From contig LWRO01000035.1 of NCBI GenBank assembly GCA_001657325.1, positions 1-41,974 on the forward strand: a stretch of DNA of 41,974 nt, given 5' to 3'. A program made the translations under genes and the position numbers. This DNA is from Geitlerinema sp. BBD 1991-9. Lineage in GTDB: Bacteria > Cyanobacteriota > Cyanobacteriia > Cyanobacteriales > Geitlerinemataceae. Below the pieces are notes generated by a model, which was not told the DNA's origin, ran no database searches, and saw only the letters and a program-made list of their open reading frames with translations. Shown piece by piece: positions 26,147-35,336 of this stretch (the stretch's first letter is position 1; each line of letters opens with the position of its first letter).

Positions 26147-26558
26147 AGCATCGTGTCCTTTGCGCGGTACGTAGCGATCGCGGGCGAAGGTCGATCGTGA
26201 AGCGTTTGGATAGGAGAACTCAATCTCGATCGATGCAACACTTCGATCTCGCCGCGATCTCAGTCTGTTTCTCGGATCGGCGGGTTCGACACAGTCGGAT
26301 CGATCTCGCTTCAAACGGTTTTAGCACGTCAGTTCAAATCGCTTGGGCGAGCGGCAAATTGCAGCGGAGGTCAGCGTGTCAAATCCGCAGGGCCTTGTCT
26401 TATTGTCAGTTCTTTTGCTAGGTATCTTTACCAAATCTTTACAAAAGTCAAAGTTCGTGCGAGACGATGACCCGATATTGTCTGTCAGATAGTTTCTCGA
26501 TTAAGCTGCTCTTAACGTCCAGAACTCGATCGCGGGTTCTAAAATACATAACATTATT
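26147..26558. other. Divergent promoter region (SSADH / hydrolase)
   Basis: 412 nt between divergently transcribed genes, dense in CGATCG octamers. It must contain both promoters, but no convincing hexamer pair was identified. Open frames here look like chance. Confidence 0.45.
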
Positions 26559-27389
26559 GTGTTGCGCGATCCTCGGCTCCGACGTATCCTCTTCGGTGAA
26601 CTTTCCCTCAAGCGTATGATAAGCTCCCTGCTGTTCGTCTACGCCTGCCTGTGTCTCTATGCTTACTTCGGCAGCGATCGCTCGATTTTCATTCCCCCTC
26701 CTGCGAACTACCGCGACAGTGAAACGATCGTCAAACTGCCAGTTCGCGATGGTGTGGAGATTTCTGCGATCTACCTTCCCAATCCCGAAGCCGATTACAC
26801 GATTCTCTACAGTCACGGGAACGCTGAGGATTTAGGGCTGATCCTTCCCGTTTTGAGCCAGCTACACAGTTTCGGTTTTGCCGTTTTTGCATACGACTAT
26901 CAAGGATACGGAACGAGCGATGGCAAACCGTCAGAGTACAACGCCTATCTCGACATCAACGCGGCGTATCGCTATTTGACGCAAATGCTTGAAATTCCCC
27001 CCAGTCAGATTCTGTTGTACGGTCGATCGCTTGGAGGTGGCCCTTCGATCGATCTCGCCTCTCGCGAAGCGGTGGCGGGTTTAATCGTTGAAGGAACGTT
27101 TGTCACGACGTTTCGAGTGGTGACGCGCGTCTCGATCGTTCCCTTTGACAAGTTCGACAACCTTGCCAAGATTTCCAACGTTTACAGCCCGTTTTTAGCC
27201 ATCCACGGTAAGCGTGATGAGGTCGTACCGTTTTGGCACGGTGAAAAGCTCTTTGAAGCGGCGAACGAACCGAAACAGCAATTTTGGGTTGAAGAAGCGG
27301 GACACAACGACCTGCAAATGGTTGCAGGCGATCGATACGAACAAGCTTTGCGAGAATTTATAAAATTGGTCGAGAAGAACCAAAAATAA
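26559..27389 (+). CDS. Alpha/beta hydrolase (ABHD17/BEM46-like), membrane-anchored
   Basis: 276 residues with one N-terminal hydrophobic helix (ISSLLFVYACLCLYAYF) followed by IFIPPP, as in cyanobacterial and eukaryotic ABHD17-like hydrolases. The core has LYSHGNAEDLG (oxyanion loop), AYDYQGYGTSDG, nucleophile elbow GRSLGGG, the acid in HGKRDEVVP and the His in EEAGHNDL. All triad residues are present. Substrate unknown; serine thioesterase or esterase activity is plausible. Start is GTG at 26559; an ATG at 26616 just before the helix is an equally possible start. Neither has a good ribosome site. Confidence 0.88.
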   Translation: MLRDPRLRRILFGELSLKRMISSLLFVYACLCLYAYFGSDRSIFIPPPANYRDSETIVKLPVRDGVEISAIYLPNPEADYTILYSHGNAEDLGLILPVLSQLHSFGFAVFAYDYQGYGTSDGKPSEYNAYLDINAAYRYLTQMLEIPPSQILLYGRSLGGGPSIDLASREAVAGLIVEGTFVTTFRVVTRVSIVPFDKFDNLAKISNVYSPFLAIHGKRDEVVPFWHGEKLFEAANEPKQQFWVEEAGHNDLQMVAGDRYEQALREFIKLVEKNQK

Positions 27390-27420
27390 TTGAAAAAATA
27401 AGGTAACAGACACTCAAGGC

Positions 27421-27837
27421 TTAACTATTGCCAGAGTAGTGCTGTAATACGCGATCGACGCGAACGAGGCGGTTATTTTGCCAAATTTCGAGTTCGTAGG
27501 GGGTCACGAGATAAGTCGTGTCGCCGTATTCGATGCAATAGCCGTGTTCGTTAATTGAGTTGACTTCATCGAGTTGGAATTCGGCATTGTCAACTTTGGA
27601 ACGCGCCCAGCCCACCCAGTCACCGCTGGGTTGTTGGCAGATATTAATGTAAAAATTCTCGGTTTCAAACGCTGCAACTTCTCGATCGCAGGTACGCCAG
27701 TCCTGCGCGACTTCCTGGGTCAGTTCTGCATTCTGGCGAACAATCTCAGAATTTGGCAGTGCAGGTGACACGATCGTACCAATTCCTCCGAGTCCGAGAA
27801 CGACACTCGGAACGAGTCCCTTCGCGAACGAATACAT
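27421..27837 (-). CDS. Small secreted hypothetical protein
   Basis: 138 residues from the ATG at 27835-27837: MYSFAKGLVPSVVLGLGGIG is a signal-peptide-like start, followed by a polar domain with an early Cys pair (DWRTCDREVAAFETENFYINIC) and DWVGWARSKVDNAEF. The frame is open to 27912, but the upstream extension has no membrane-consistent start. No family is known to me beyond being a cyanobacterial secreted protein. It converges with the hydrolase gene. Confidence 0.7.
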   Translation of the reverse strand: MYSFAKGLVPSVVLGLGGIGTIVSPALPNSEIVRQNAELTQEVAQDWRTCDREVAAFETENFYINICQQPSGDWVGWARSKVDNAEFQLDEVNSINEHGYCIEYGDTTYLVTPYELEIWQNNRLVRVDRVLQHYSGNS

Positions 27838-27939
27838 GCAACAAGCGATCACGAGTGGATGTCCCCTAATACAATCTATGCACGATCGTGGCAAGAAAAC
27901 GGCCAATGCCAACCCGATCGCGTGACAATTTTTGGGGTG

Positions 27940-28911
27940 TTACATTGGGGGCAACCACTCGATTTCACGAGCGATGTCTGGAAGTTGTGACTCCCGTTGA
28001 CCGATCGATCTCGCTCGCGAGGTGTACAGGGAAATGGGGGAAGATAAGACCTCGGCCATGCTGCCGTTTCCCAGCGACCACTTGGCTAAATTAACGGGTA
28101 ACTCTTTAACAACCCATCGTCCCATCGATCGAACGGTGTCGGAAACCGGTTTGTCTGGCTGGAGGGCGACTCCATGTAACTCGTGCAGGTAGCGGTTCGA
28201 TTCGCCGTAACGCCGCCACTGTTTGTACAGTTCTTTCCAAGTCGATCGATGTCGGTGTTTGACGATCGCGTTTTCCGCAAACTCCAGCGTCCAGTCGGTT
28301 TGGCGCAAAATTCGCCAGCACATATCGGCATCTCCCCCCGTCGTCAGATAGGGACGGAACATTCCCACCTTTGTAAACGCTTCTCGACGAACGGCGAGAT
28401 TCGCCGTTTGACCGTAGGGACAAAATGGATGAGCGAGAGTGTGGGTTTGCGATAAAGTCTTATTCTGTTGGGCGTAGTGTTCGAGTAAAGTCTGGGGGCC
28501 TAGGGCGATAATCTCTCCCGCCACGAGACCGACTTCCGGGTTTTGAAAGGGTTGGACGAGATTTTGGAGCCACGTGGGTTCGGGACGGCAGTCGGCGTCG
28601 GTAAACGCGATAATCGAACTGCGGGCGGCTCGAATTCCCGTGTTGCGAGCGGCGTAAGAACTTTGGATTTCAGTTTGCGACAGGATGCGAAGGGGAAAAT
28701 CAGCCCGGAGATCGATCGACTTGAGACGCTCTACCGTTCGATCTCGACTGTTATTATCGACGACGAGATATTCCGCCTTCTCCGTCGGGTAGGTTTGATG
28801 TTGCAAATACGAAATTAACTCCGGTACATCTGCTTCTCCGTTGTAAACGGGGACGACGATCGAAACCGGAGGCAAAAAGGGTAGGTCGTTTTGAATGAAA
28901 TCGACGTTCAA
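27940..28911 (-). CDS. Family 2 glycosyltransferase
   Basis: 323 residues, GT-A fold: PVSIVVPVYNGEADVPELI at the start, VDNNSRDRT, the DXD-like AFTDADCRPEP, acceptor region VAGEIIALGP and TTGGDADMCWRIL with a Q/R-x-x-W-like RILRQTDW. C-terminal 90 residues have KELYKQWRRYGESNRYLHE, typical of GT2 enzymes making exopolysaccharide or glycolipid. Directly after a small membrane protein (10-nt gap), so probably co-transcribed. Donor and acceptor are not determinable. Confidence 0.92.
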   Translation of the reverse strand: MNVDFIQNDLPFLPPVSIVVPVYNGEADVPELISYLQHQTYPTEKAEYLVVDNNSRDRTVERLKSIDLRADFPLRILSQTEIQSSYAARNTGIRAARSSIIAFTDADCRPEPTWLQNLVQPFQNPEVGLVAGEIIALGPQTLLEHYAQQNKTLSQTHTLAHPFCPYGQTANLAVRREAFTKVGMFRPYLTTGGDADMCWRILRQTDWTLEFAENAIVKHRHRSTWKELYKQWRRYGESNRYLHELHGVALQPDKPVSDTVRSMGRWVVKELPVNLAKWSLGNGSMAEVLSSPISLYTSRARSIGQRESQLPDIAREIEWLPPM

Positions 28912-28921
28912 GGTTTTTGGA

Positions 28922-29164
28922 CTATCGCGATAGGAGACCTCGACGACGCTGCTGCTCGATATACAGCCGTTCTAGCACAGTCAACGCGAGAACGATACCC
29001 ACTTGAACTGGCCAAGGTGCTGAGGCAAATCCTAACACTAAGCTGAATAACGCGGTTCCGGCCGCTAGGATGCTATAGATGTCTTCAGAGGTTTGTCGGA
29101 ACCACAAGAACGAGCTGCCTGCGATCGCGAGTGCGATGACGTAGACTGGTATCATATCGATCAC
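28922..29164 (-). CDS. Small membrane protein, three hydrophobic segments
   Basis: 80 residues: MIDMIPVYVIALAIAGSSFLW, IYSILAAGTALFSLVLGF and VQVGIVLALTVLERLYIEQ, then a basic tail QQRRRGLLSR. Three predicted helices in such a short chain suggest a small integral membrane protein. No family recognised. First in a pair with the GT2 enzyme and possibly an accessory of it. Confidence 0.75.
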   Translation of the reverse strand: MIDMIPVYVIALAIAGSSFLWFRQTSEDIYSILAAGTALFSLVLGFASAPWPVQVGIVLALTVLERLYIEQQRRRGLLSR

Positions 29165-29225
29165 CTCTGACTCGATTGACTCGATTAAATTAAAGCCTCG
29201 GAAGGCTCAACTCTGATTAGACGAT

Positions 29226-29251
29226 GGGTCTTCTCTAACAAGAGAAGACCC
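29226..29251. repeat. 11-bp perfect hairpin (GGGTCTTCTCT and its complement)
   Basis: GGGTCTTCTCT (29226-29236), AACA, AGAGAAGACCC (29241-29251). It lies between divergent genes, so it is not a simple terminator for either; probably a dispersed palindromic repeat. Confidence 0.65.
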
Positions 29252-29399
29252 TACTCTATTCTAATTTAGCATTCTGGAATCGCGAGGTCTGTATACTCGA
29301 TCGCCTTTGTCCGAAAACTTCATATACTTTTATCATTGAATATAATTCAACCATACCTAAAATAAAGAACTGTAAACGATCGAATAAGGGGATTGTATC

Positions 29400-29681
29400 G
29401 TGTCTGTCGAAACTCTCGAGAAACGTTCGACCGTTCGCAAGCACGCACCACGTTATCGAGTGTTGCTTCATAACGACGACTTCAACTCAATGGAGTACGT
29501 GGTGCAAACGCTATTAAAAACCGTTCCGAGTCTCTCGCAGCCTCAAGCCGTCAGCATTATGATGGAAGCGCACACGAACGGAATGGCGCTCGTCATTACT
29601 TGCGCTCAGGAACCGGCTGAATTTTACTGCGAGACCCTGCGAAATCACGGTTTGACCAGCTCGATCGAACCAGACGAGTAG
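29400..29681 (+). CDS. clpS: ClpS, Clp protease adaptor
   Basis: 93 residues: YRVLLHNDDFNSMEYVVQTLL is the ClpS signature, whose HNDDFN residues form the N-degron pocket and contact ClpA/C, followed by QPQAVSIMMEAHTNGMALVITC and EPAEFYCETLRNHGL. It delivers N-degron substrates to ClpCP. Start GTG at 29400 with AAGGGG upstream. Ends before a strong terminator, so it is monocistronic. Confidence 0.95.
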   Translation: MSVETLEKRSTVRKHAPRYRVLLHNDDFNSMEYVVQTLLKTVPSLSQPQAVSIMMEAHTNGMALVITCAQEPAEFYCETLRNHGLTSSIEPDE

Positions 29682-29770
29682 TCATTTTCTAGTCATTTTT
29701 TCAGAGTGACGGGTTTAAAGCATCATTGAAAGCGTTTTTCGCACGATTTCGACATCTCTCGTTCGATGTT

Positions 29771-29804
29771 AACCGGGTTTTCTCAACGAGAAATCCGGTT
29801 TTTT
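29771..29804 (+). terminator. Rho-independent terminator of clpS
   Basis: AACCGGGTTTTCTC (29771-29784) pairs with GAGAAATCCGGTT (29788-29800, one bulge) and is followed by TTTT (29801-29804). It decides the start of the next gene: the CPBP frame could begin at 29766, inside this hairpin, so the ATG at 29814 is preferred. Confidence 0.8.
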
Positions 29805-29813
29805 GTGATTTCT

Positions 29814-30617
29814 ATGAAAGATCGCTCGATTTTCATTCGGATTCCCAGTTTTATCGCTTGTTTGTTACTGGCTTGGCTTCCCATCGCCATTCCGATCTAC
29901 GCACTCGTTCGCGATTCCAATCTCGCTAGTATTTTAGGGACTCTCGTTTTATATCTAGAGTTTTTAGGATTAGCGTGGTGGTGGAATCGAAGGTTTTATG
30001 GAGAACGGCGAGTTTTTCAACGCTACGGCTTAATTGGGGGGCGGCGCAACGGTTTGGAGTTCGGGTTGGGATGGGGGGTTGGACTGTTGAGTTTAGCCAT
30101 CTTATTGAGTCTCGAAACCGTCTTCGGTTGGGTTGCGTGGCGGGTGTCAGAACTTCCCGTTTATCGATTGCTCTTTGAAGCTGTTTTAGTCGGTTCTGCG
30201 GTGGGATTTGCCGAAGAATTTCTGTTTCGCGGTTGGCTGTGGGACGAGTTGCGTCGCGATTTGAGTGTGTCTATGGCGACAGTAGCGAATGCGGTTTTGT
30301 TTGCATTACTTCACTTTCTCAAACCTTTTCCAGAAGTCATTCGCACGTTTCCTCAGTTTCTCGGGTTGCTGGTGTTGGGTTTGGCGTTAGTTGGGGCCAA
30401 ATGTCGCACTGAGGAACGCCTGGGATTTTCGATCGGCTTACATGGCGGTTTAGTTGGTGGCTATTACATCGCCAACGTGGGACAACTCATCGCCTACACG
30501 GGAACCGTTCCCGACTGGGTTACAGGTATCGATAACAATCCCCTCGCAGGCGTGTTAGGTGTCGGATTGTTAGGTTCGATCGCCTGGGCGATCTTTTCAA
30601 GGAAGTTTGAATTCTGA
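29814..30617 (+). CDS. CPBP family intramembrane metalloprotease-like protein
   Basis: 267 residues, about seven to eight hydrophobic helices. Abi/CPBP motifs: EEFLFRGWLWDEL (EExxxR), FALLHFLKP (FxxxH) and SIGLHGGLVGG near the end. Members process membrane substrates or bacteriocin-related proteins, including the cyanobacterial homologs of plant SCO4. Start ATG at 29814 (MKDRSIFIRIPSFIACLL), because the longer frame starts within the clpS terminator. Substrate unknown. Confidence 0.9.
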   Translation: MKDRSIFIRIPSFIACLLLAWLPIAIPIYALVRDSNLASILGTLVLYLEFLGLAWWWNRRFYGERRVFQRYGLIGGRRNGLEFGLGWGVGLLSLAILLSLETVFGWVAWRVSELPVYRLLFEAVLVGSAVGFAEEFLFRGWLWDELRRDLSVSMATVANAVLFALLHFLKPFPEVIRTFPQFLGLLVLGLALVGAKCRTEERLGFSIGLHGGLVGGYYIANVGQLIAYTGTVPDWVTGIDNNPLAGVLGVGLLGSIAWAIFSRKFEF

Positions 30618-30632
30618 ACGTCCTTCGCCTAC

Positions 30633-32762
30633 TCATCCCCCATCTTTTCGAGCAATTTCCGCCGGATTGGGAAGTTGTAAGGTTGTGTATTCTTCTTGAA
30701 TGAGGTTAAACAGCGATTTGACTTTTTTTTCAAACGGTTTGCGTCCGAATTTCTGACCCCGTTCTCGGGCATTTTGACCGAACGTTTCGAGTAAGTCAGG
30801 CTGAGTTGTCAATTTTAGCGTTTGCTGACAAAGTTCGTCGATCGAATCGACCAGAAATCCCGACGTTCCCGATTCGACGATTTCCCGCTGTCCTCCACCG
30901 TTAAAGACGACGGGAACGCAACCGTTTTGCATCGCTTCTACTGTCGCCATCCCGAAATGCTCGAACCGTTCGGGACTGAATTCATTTAAACCGCAAAGAT
31001 GCCAGAAAATACTCGATTTCGCGTACAGTGCTTTGAGGTCTTCGAGTTCGACGTTAACGCGGAGTTCTACTGTCCCAGATACTTTTCTGATTCGCTTTTT
31101 AACTTGTTTGAGGTAATGATTTTCAGGCGTACTGCCTCCCGCCAAAACGAGCTTCCAGTTTTGCATGACTTGAGGGTGAGCGTTGCAGAGTCGATCGAAT
31201 CCCTCGACGATTTCTAATTGCTTTTTCGCACCCCCAGTTTCAAACCGTCCGACGGCTAAGATAATGTTTTCTTTATTTTGCGGTTCGATCTCCATTTCCA
31301 CGGGCGGATAAATTAACATCGACGGATTGAGTCGCCAGCGTTTTTGAAGCCATTTAATCGTGTAGTTACTGTTGGTGACGATAAACGTGTATCGATCGAC
31401 TGCAAAATAAGCTTCGCGATAGGTATCGGGGAAGTGACAGAAAAAGATAGAAAGCGGGGAAAGTGGCGTGACCTTAGTGAGTTGGTTTGAGTTGATAAAA
31501 ATATCGTAGTGTTTGCTTTCTTCTGAAATTGCATTAAATGGATTTTCGACATCCCCTGTCACCCAGGTCGAATCGATATGTCGAACGCCTCGTTTGTCGA
31601 AAAATGGTAATGGAACGATTTTGATTTTGCATCGAGATAAATTGAGTCCGTACCAAGATTCGAGTTCTCGAACAGTTACGGGTTTGTTGCCAAGAAATGT
31701 AATGTCAAAGCGATCTTGTAAAATCGATGCAAGTGTCGCCAAATATTTTTGTCCGCCGCCGATGAAATGTAAGGCGTGGTCGTAAATGGCAATGGTCGGT
31801 TTTCGATAACTGAGAATAAGTTCTAATTGCGATAATAGTTTATCGATATCTCGCGCTCCGTAAATCGGGACGAGCCGTTCGCAGAGTTGAGGTAAAATTG
31901 CATTGACGGTTTCGATCGACTGAGATTCGACGAGTTTTTTAAACGTAACGAGCAAACAGTCATACAATCGATCGAACTGTTTTTCAATCCAAAAAACTGA
32001 CGTTTGAATAGCATTGATTAATTCTAAAGGTTCGTGCTTGGCTAAATATAAGAAACGGTTGCGATTGCAAAAATATTCAGTGAGTGTATTGCCCGTACTC
32101 GATCCGCCAACTTCGTGATCGGCGATCGCGCTGGGAACGTAGTGTAATTTCCAGCCTCGATCGAGACAGCGTTTTGAATATTCGACATCCTCGAAATACA
32201 TCACGAATTCTTCGTCAATGTCGCCCACATCTTCCAAACAGCTTCGTCGAAAGATTGTCGCCGCCCAGCACAAGCCTTCCACTTCCATCGGTTCGTCGTA
32301 CTGTCCTTCGTCCGCTTCGCCGTAACCGATATCTTCCCAATAGTGATTGGGAAGTCTTCGATGTCCGACGCTGTTAATTCGTCCGTCGAGAAAGCGAATT
32401 TTTCCCGCCGCCGCCCCGACGTCGGAATGACCGTCTAAATACTGGACTAATTCCTTCAACCATTGTGGCTGAAGCTGAGCATCGTTATTGAGAAAAACGA
32501 TGTATTCTCCTTTTGAAAGGCGAACTCCCAAATTAAGAGCGCGAGCGAAGTTATTCGCCGTATTAGAAACCGCGCGAACTTCGGGAAACAGTCGATCGAC
32601 ATATTCGATCGATCCATCTCGGGAACCGTTGTCCACCATGACCACATTGATTCGATCGCTGGGATAGTCTAATTGTTGCAACGCCTCGAAGCAGGGTTTG
32701 AGGTGGCGCAAGCCGTTGTAATTGACGACGACGAACGAACAAATCGGCAGATGACTCGTCAT
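30633..32762 (-). CDS. Two-domain glycosyltransferase (GT2 plus GT4)
   Basis: 709 residues. Residues 1-260 form a GT2 domain: VVVNYNGLRHLKPC, VDNGSRDGS, FLNNDAQLQPQW, with the acceptor loop YFEDVEYSKRC. Residues about 330-700 form a GT-B/GT4 domain: DHALHFIGGGQKYLATL, IFFCHFPDTYREAYF, VTNSNYTIKWLQKRW, AVGRFETGGAKKQLEIVEGF, and the nucleotide-sugar site PERFEHFGMATVEAMQNGC. Two catalytic sites on one chain suggest successive sugar additions to a surface glycan. Convergent with the CPBP gene. Start ATG at 32762. Confidence 0.9.
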   Translation of the reverse strand: MTSHLPICSFVVVNYNGLRHLKPCFEALQQLDYPSDRINVVMVDNGSRDGSIEYVDRLFPEVRAVSNTANNFARALNLGVRLSKGEYIVFLNNDAQLQPQWLKELVQYLDGHSDVGAAAGKIRFLDGRINSVGHRRLPNHYWEDIGYGEADEGQYDEPMEVEGLCWAATIFRRSCLEDVGDIDEEFVMYFEDVEYSKRCLDRGWKLHYVPSAIADHEVGGSSTGNTLTEYFCNRNRFLYLAKHEPLELINAIQTSVFWIEKQFDRLYDCLLVTFKKLVESQSIETVNAILPQLCERLVPIYGARDIDKLLSQLELILSYRKPTIAIYDHALHFIGGGQKYLATLASILQDRFDITFLGNKPVTVRELESWYGLNLSRCKIKIVPLPFFDKRGVRHIDSTWVTGDVENPFNAISEESKHYDIFINSNQLTKVTPLSPLSIFFCHFPDTYREAYFAVDRYTFIVTNSNYTIKWLQKRWRLNPSMLIYPPVEMEIEPQNKENIILAVGRFETGGAKKQLEIVEGFDRLCNAHPQVMQNWKLVLAGGSTPENHYLKQVKKRIRKVSGTVELRVNVELEDLKALYAKSSIFWHLCGLNEFSPERFEHFGMATVEAMQNGCVPVVFNGGGQREIVESGTSGFLVDSIDELCQQTLKLTTQPDLLETFGQNARERGQKFGRKPFEKKVKSLFNLIQEEYTTLQLPNPAEIARKDGG

Positions 32763-32921
32763 GGTTTAGAGGGGGAGTGGATGGATGAGAAGGTGAGGAG
32801 ATGAGGAAGCGGTTTCTCGAAAAGAACAACCATTGAAGCCGAATCGACTTTTCTCATAGTAAGAGGCGTTGGTGAAACGCCTCTAAAAGAATCGATCGAA
32901 ACTCGAAAAATCGGGGTTCAG

Positions 32922-33782
32922 TTAGCGTCGACGACGACCGAAACCGCCAACCCGAGAACGAGAACTCGATCGACCGCTTCCAAATCCACTCGTCCGCTTT
33001 CTCGTCGTCGATCGAGAATTCGTATTTCCACGCAACCGACTCGAACCGAATCCCGAACCCGTCGATCGCGTTTGCGTCCGCGTGCGTCGCGTATTCGCTT
33101 TCGTCTTATTGGAATTGCGAGACTTCGTCGAATTCCGCAAACTTCCCGTCGTCCGCAGCTGTTGTCGGTTCTTCACCGCCGCCGGAGGTTCGTTATAGGT
33201 TTTCTGGTAGCGGTTTACAGCTTGGCTGTACGTCGTACCGTAACCGCCGTATCCCGTCATCATCCCACCGGGTTGATACATCGGAGGAACGTAATAGTGC
33301 GGTGCAAACAGCATATTTGCGACAACTTGACCGGCGATCGCGCCTGCAAACGGCGTCCAGAAGCTCGACTCGCGGCGCACGACGACAGTTTCTGTTTGTC
33401 CGGTTTGCGGGTTCGTTTGAGTTTCTGTGACGTTGTGAACGTATTCGATATGGAAATCCTGCGCTAAGTGCAACACGGCTTGGCCGTTTTCGAGATTGAA
33501 GTACGAACGCTGACCCGCAGAAACTTCCTCTTCCGTCAGCGACATCATTTGTAAATCGCTGGTGGTGTATCGGGGAGATTGACCTCGCGGCGTGTTGAGG
33601 AGCATCAGCGTATATTCGCCGTTTGCGTCGTTATATTCAGCTTGTTGAACGGGATACTGACCCTCTTGTAGCGAAGTCGCCGCGATCGCGATCGAAGCGT
33701 GAGGATGACGGGGCGTTACTTCACCCCACATCGTCCAAAATAGGGTCAGACAAAGTAATCCAGCTAAAAGTTTTTTCAACAT
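32922..33782 (-). CDS. Secreted protein with Arg/Ser/Thr-rich C-terminus
   Basis: 286 residues. N-terminal signal peptide (LLAGLLCLTLFWTMW), a compact domain to about residue 130, a Gly/Tyr/Met-rich hydrophobic segment (TPFAGAIAGQVVANMLFAPHYYVPPMYQPGGMM), and a strongly basic low-complexity tail (RNSNKTKANTRRTRTQTRS and a final GGFGRRRR). The tail would bind anionic surfaces such as cell wall polymers or membranes. No family is recognised. An unusual charge profile for a secreted cyanobacterial protein. Confidence 0.75.
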   Translation of the reverse strand: MLKKLLAGLLCLTLFWTMWGEVTPRHPHASIAIAATSLQEGQYPVQQAEYNDANGEYTLMLLNTPRGQSPRYTTSDLQMMSLTEEEVSAGQRSYFNLENGQAVLHLAQDFHIEYVHNVTETQTNPQTGQTETVVVRRESSFWTPFAGAIAGQVVANMLFAPHYYVPPMYQPGGMMTGYGGYGTTYSQAVNRYQKTYNEPPAAVKNRQQLRTTGSLRNSTKSRNSNKTKANTRRTRTQTRSTGSGFGSSRLRGNTNSRSTTRKRTSGFGSGRSSSRSRVGGFGRRRR

Positions 33783-33983
33783 ATTTTAAGCAGGCAATTT
33801 CTACTCGAGCAACAGGCAATCGGTAAACTGACAAGAGGCAACGGGTTATACAGCGATCCTAAAGCAGTTGGTCGTTCTTCCCCGCTCCTCCTTCTTCGCA
33901 AGGGGAGATTGGATGAGGTTAAAGCTGCTTGTAGATAATGGATATCTCATCATCACATTACCCCATGAACCCATCATCTCAAC

Positions 33984-34583
33984 TTAAAGGGGAATTAATT
34001 CGGGGAAGTTTTCCAAAACCTGCTCGTTGGTGAGTTCGTCGCCAAAACGAGCAGGCGAGAAGTGGACTTGAATCGCGTGCAGCTTATCTTGATAGTGTAA
34101 GTTCACCAACATTTTGAGTCCGTCTCGCAGTGCGTCAATGTCAGCGAGATCGGTCTCGAGATCGGGAACTTCACCCTCAGCGGCCACCGTCAACATCACG
34201 ACAACGTTTTGGGTCATCGGAAACACGAGGGTTTCCTCGTCTTCCTCATCGATAACGTCCGGTTGCGATAGATAACGCTGTGCTGAATCTGTAAACAGCT
34301 CGTTGACGTAGTCGGACGCTTCGCCTTCGTCCCAGATTGCGTCTCCTTCGTTGGCTGCTGCTTGCCAATACGCTTCGAGTTCCAACAGATGTTGGCAAAT
34401 TTCGGCGAGTCCTTCCCCGAGAACGTTTAAATCGCCATCTGATTCGATCGCGTTTTGTCCGACGCGGTTGAGAACGCCGAGAAGGGGGTTGGTTTCCGCG
34501 CCAGCAAGATGCAGCATAATCCGACAAACGACAAACCGAGACTTACCAGTGAGCCGGTTCCATCGATCGCTCAAATTACTCAT
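33984..34583 (-). CDS. DUF1517 domain protein
   Basis: 199 residues from the ATG at 34581-34583 (MSNLSDRWNRLTGKSRFVV). The C-terminal part, VVVMLTVAAEGEVPDLETD and YQDKLHAIQVHFSPARFGDE ending LENFPELIPL, is the DUF1517 pattern found across cyanobacteria and plastids. Strongly acidic and without a membrane segment. Function unknown. An alternative start at 34619 adds 12 residues. Confidence 0.85.
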   Translation of the reverse strand: MSNLSDRWNRLTGKSRFVVCRIMLHLAGAETNPLLGVLNRVGQNAIESDGDLNVLGEGLAEICQHLLELEAYWQAAANEGDAIWDEGEASDYVNELFTDSAQRYLSQPDVIDEEDEETLVFPMTQNVVVMLTVAAEGEVPDLETDLADIDALRDGLKMLVNLHYQDKLHAIQVHFSPARFGDELTNEQVLENFPELIPL

Positions 34584-34697
34584 GGGTCGTGTCTTTCCTT
34601 CCGCTCGATCGCGCCTCATGATGGTGTAAAACCATAACCTCTATACTATCCCGAGATGGGGGATGGTGAGGTGAGGAGCAAACCCTCGACGTTCGGA

Positions 34698-35270
34698 TTA
34701 AGATCGAGAGGATCGATCTAAGGTGCGACGGGTTGCCAGGGAAAATAATGCAATCCAGGCGCCATCAAACAGCAGCGTTACGCCAACCAAAAGACCGATC
34801 GCCCAACGAGCGCTTGACGGCCATTGTGCGCCAATGAGAATTCCCAGGATGACGCTGAGTATGCCACCGAAGAGAATCCATCCCCAACTCGGTGCAGGAC
34901 GAATTTGAAAGGCAAGAAAGGTTTGAACGACACCTTGGAAAAAAATTGAAAGCCCTAAAATTAACGTGAGAGTCTGAACTCCCTGCACGATATTGGTCAC
35001 GAGTAACAATCCCGCGACAAGAGACAAGATTCCCACAAAGGCTTTCAACTCAAAATGTCCAGCTTGGCGCGTTTGAAATGCATAGACGATCCGAAACACG
35101 CCTCCGACGACAAATAACCATCCAAAAATTAAGGTTGCCGCAATGGCCGTGAGGATAGGATTGGCTAACGCAAGTAACCCCAGGATTGAAATGAGGATAC
35201 CCAGCGCAATTCCCCATCCGCAATTACGGCGTAATTCTTCTCGAACGATGGGATTGTTTTGGAATCTCAC
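34698..35270 (-). CDS. HdeD-like (DUF308) membrane protein
   Basis: 190 residues with six hydrophobic helices in the repeating DUF308/HdeD pattern: WGIALGILISILGLLALANP, FGWLFVVGGVFRIVYAF, GILSLVAGLLLVTN, LILGLSIFFQGVVQTFLAF, ILFGGILSVILGILIG, GLLVGVTLLFDGAWI. GTG at 35268-35270 with GGAGA upstream fits the family N-terminus; an ATG at 35336 would add 22 residues without a signal. HdeD proteins are linked to acid tolerance in enterobacteria; the role in cyanobacteria is unknown. Confidence 0.85.
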   Translation of the reverse strand: MRFQNNPIVREELRRNCGWGIALGILISILGLLALANPILTAIAATLIFGWLFVVGGVFRIVYAFQTRQAGHFELKAFVGILSLVAGLLLVTNIVQGVQTLTLILGLSIFFQGVVQTFLAFQIRPAPSWGWILFGGILSVILGILIGAQWPSSARWAIGLLVGVTLLFDGAWIALFSLATRRTLDRSSRS

Positions 35271-35336
35271 GGCTGTCTCCCCACTCGATCGACTGAATGC
35301 CCCGATAATAACAGTCGAAGCTGGGAATTGAAACAA

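Noticed and set aside
26559-27389. Alpha/beta hydrolase as the IsiC partner of the isi operon
   Set aside because: It is about 18 kb from isiB and its features match the ABHD17-like group, so there is no link to the isi cluster.
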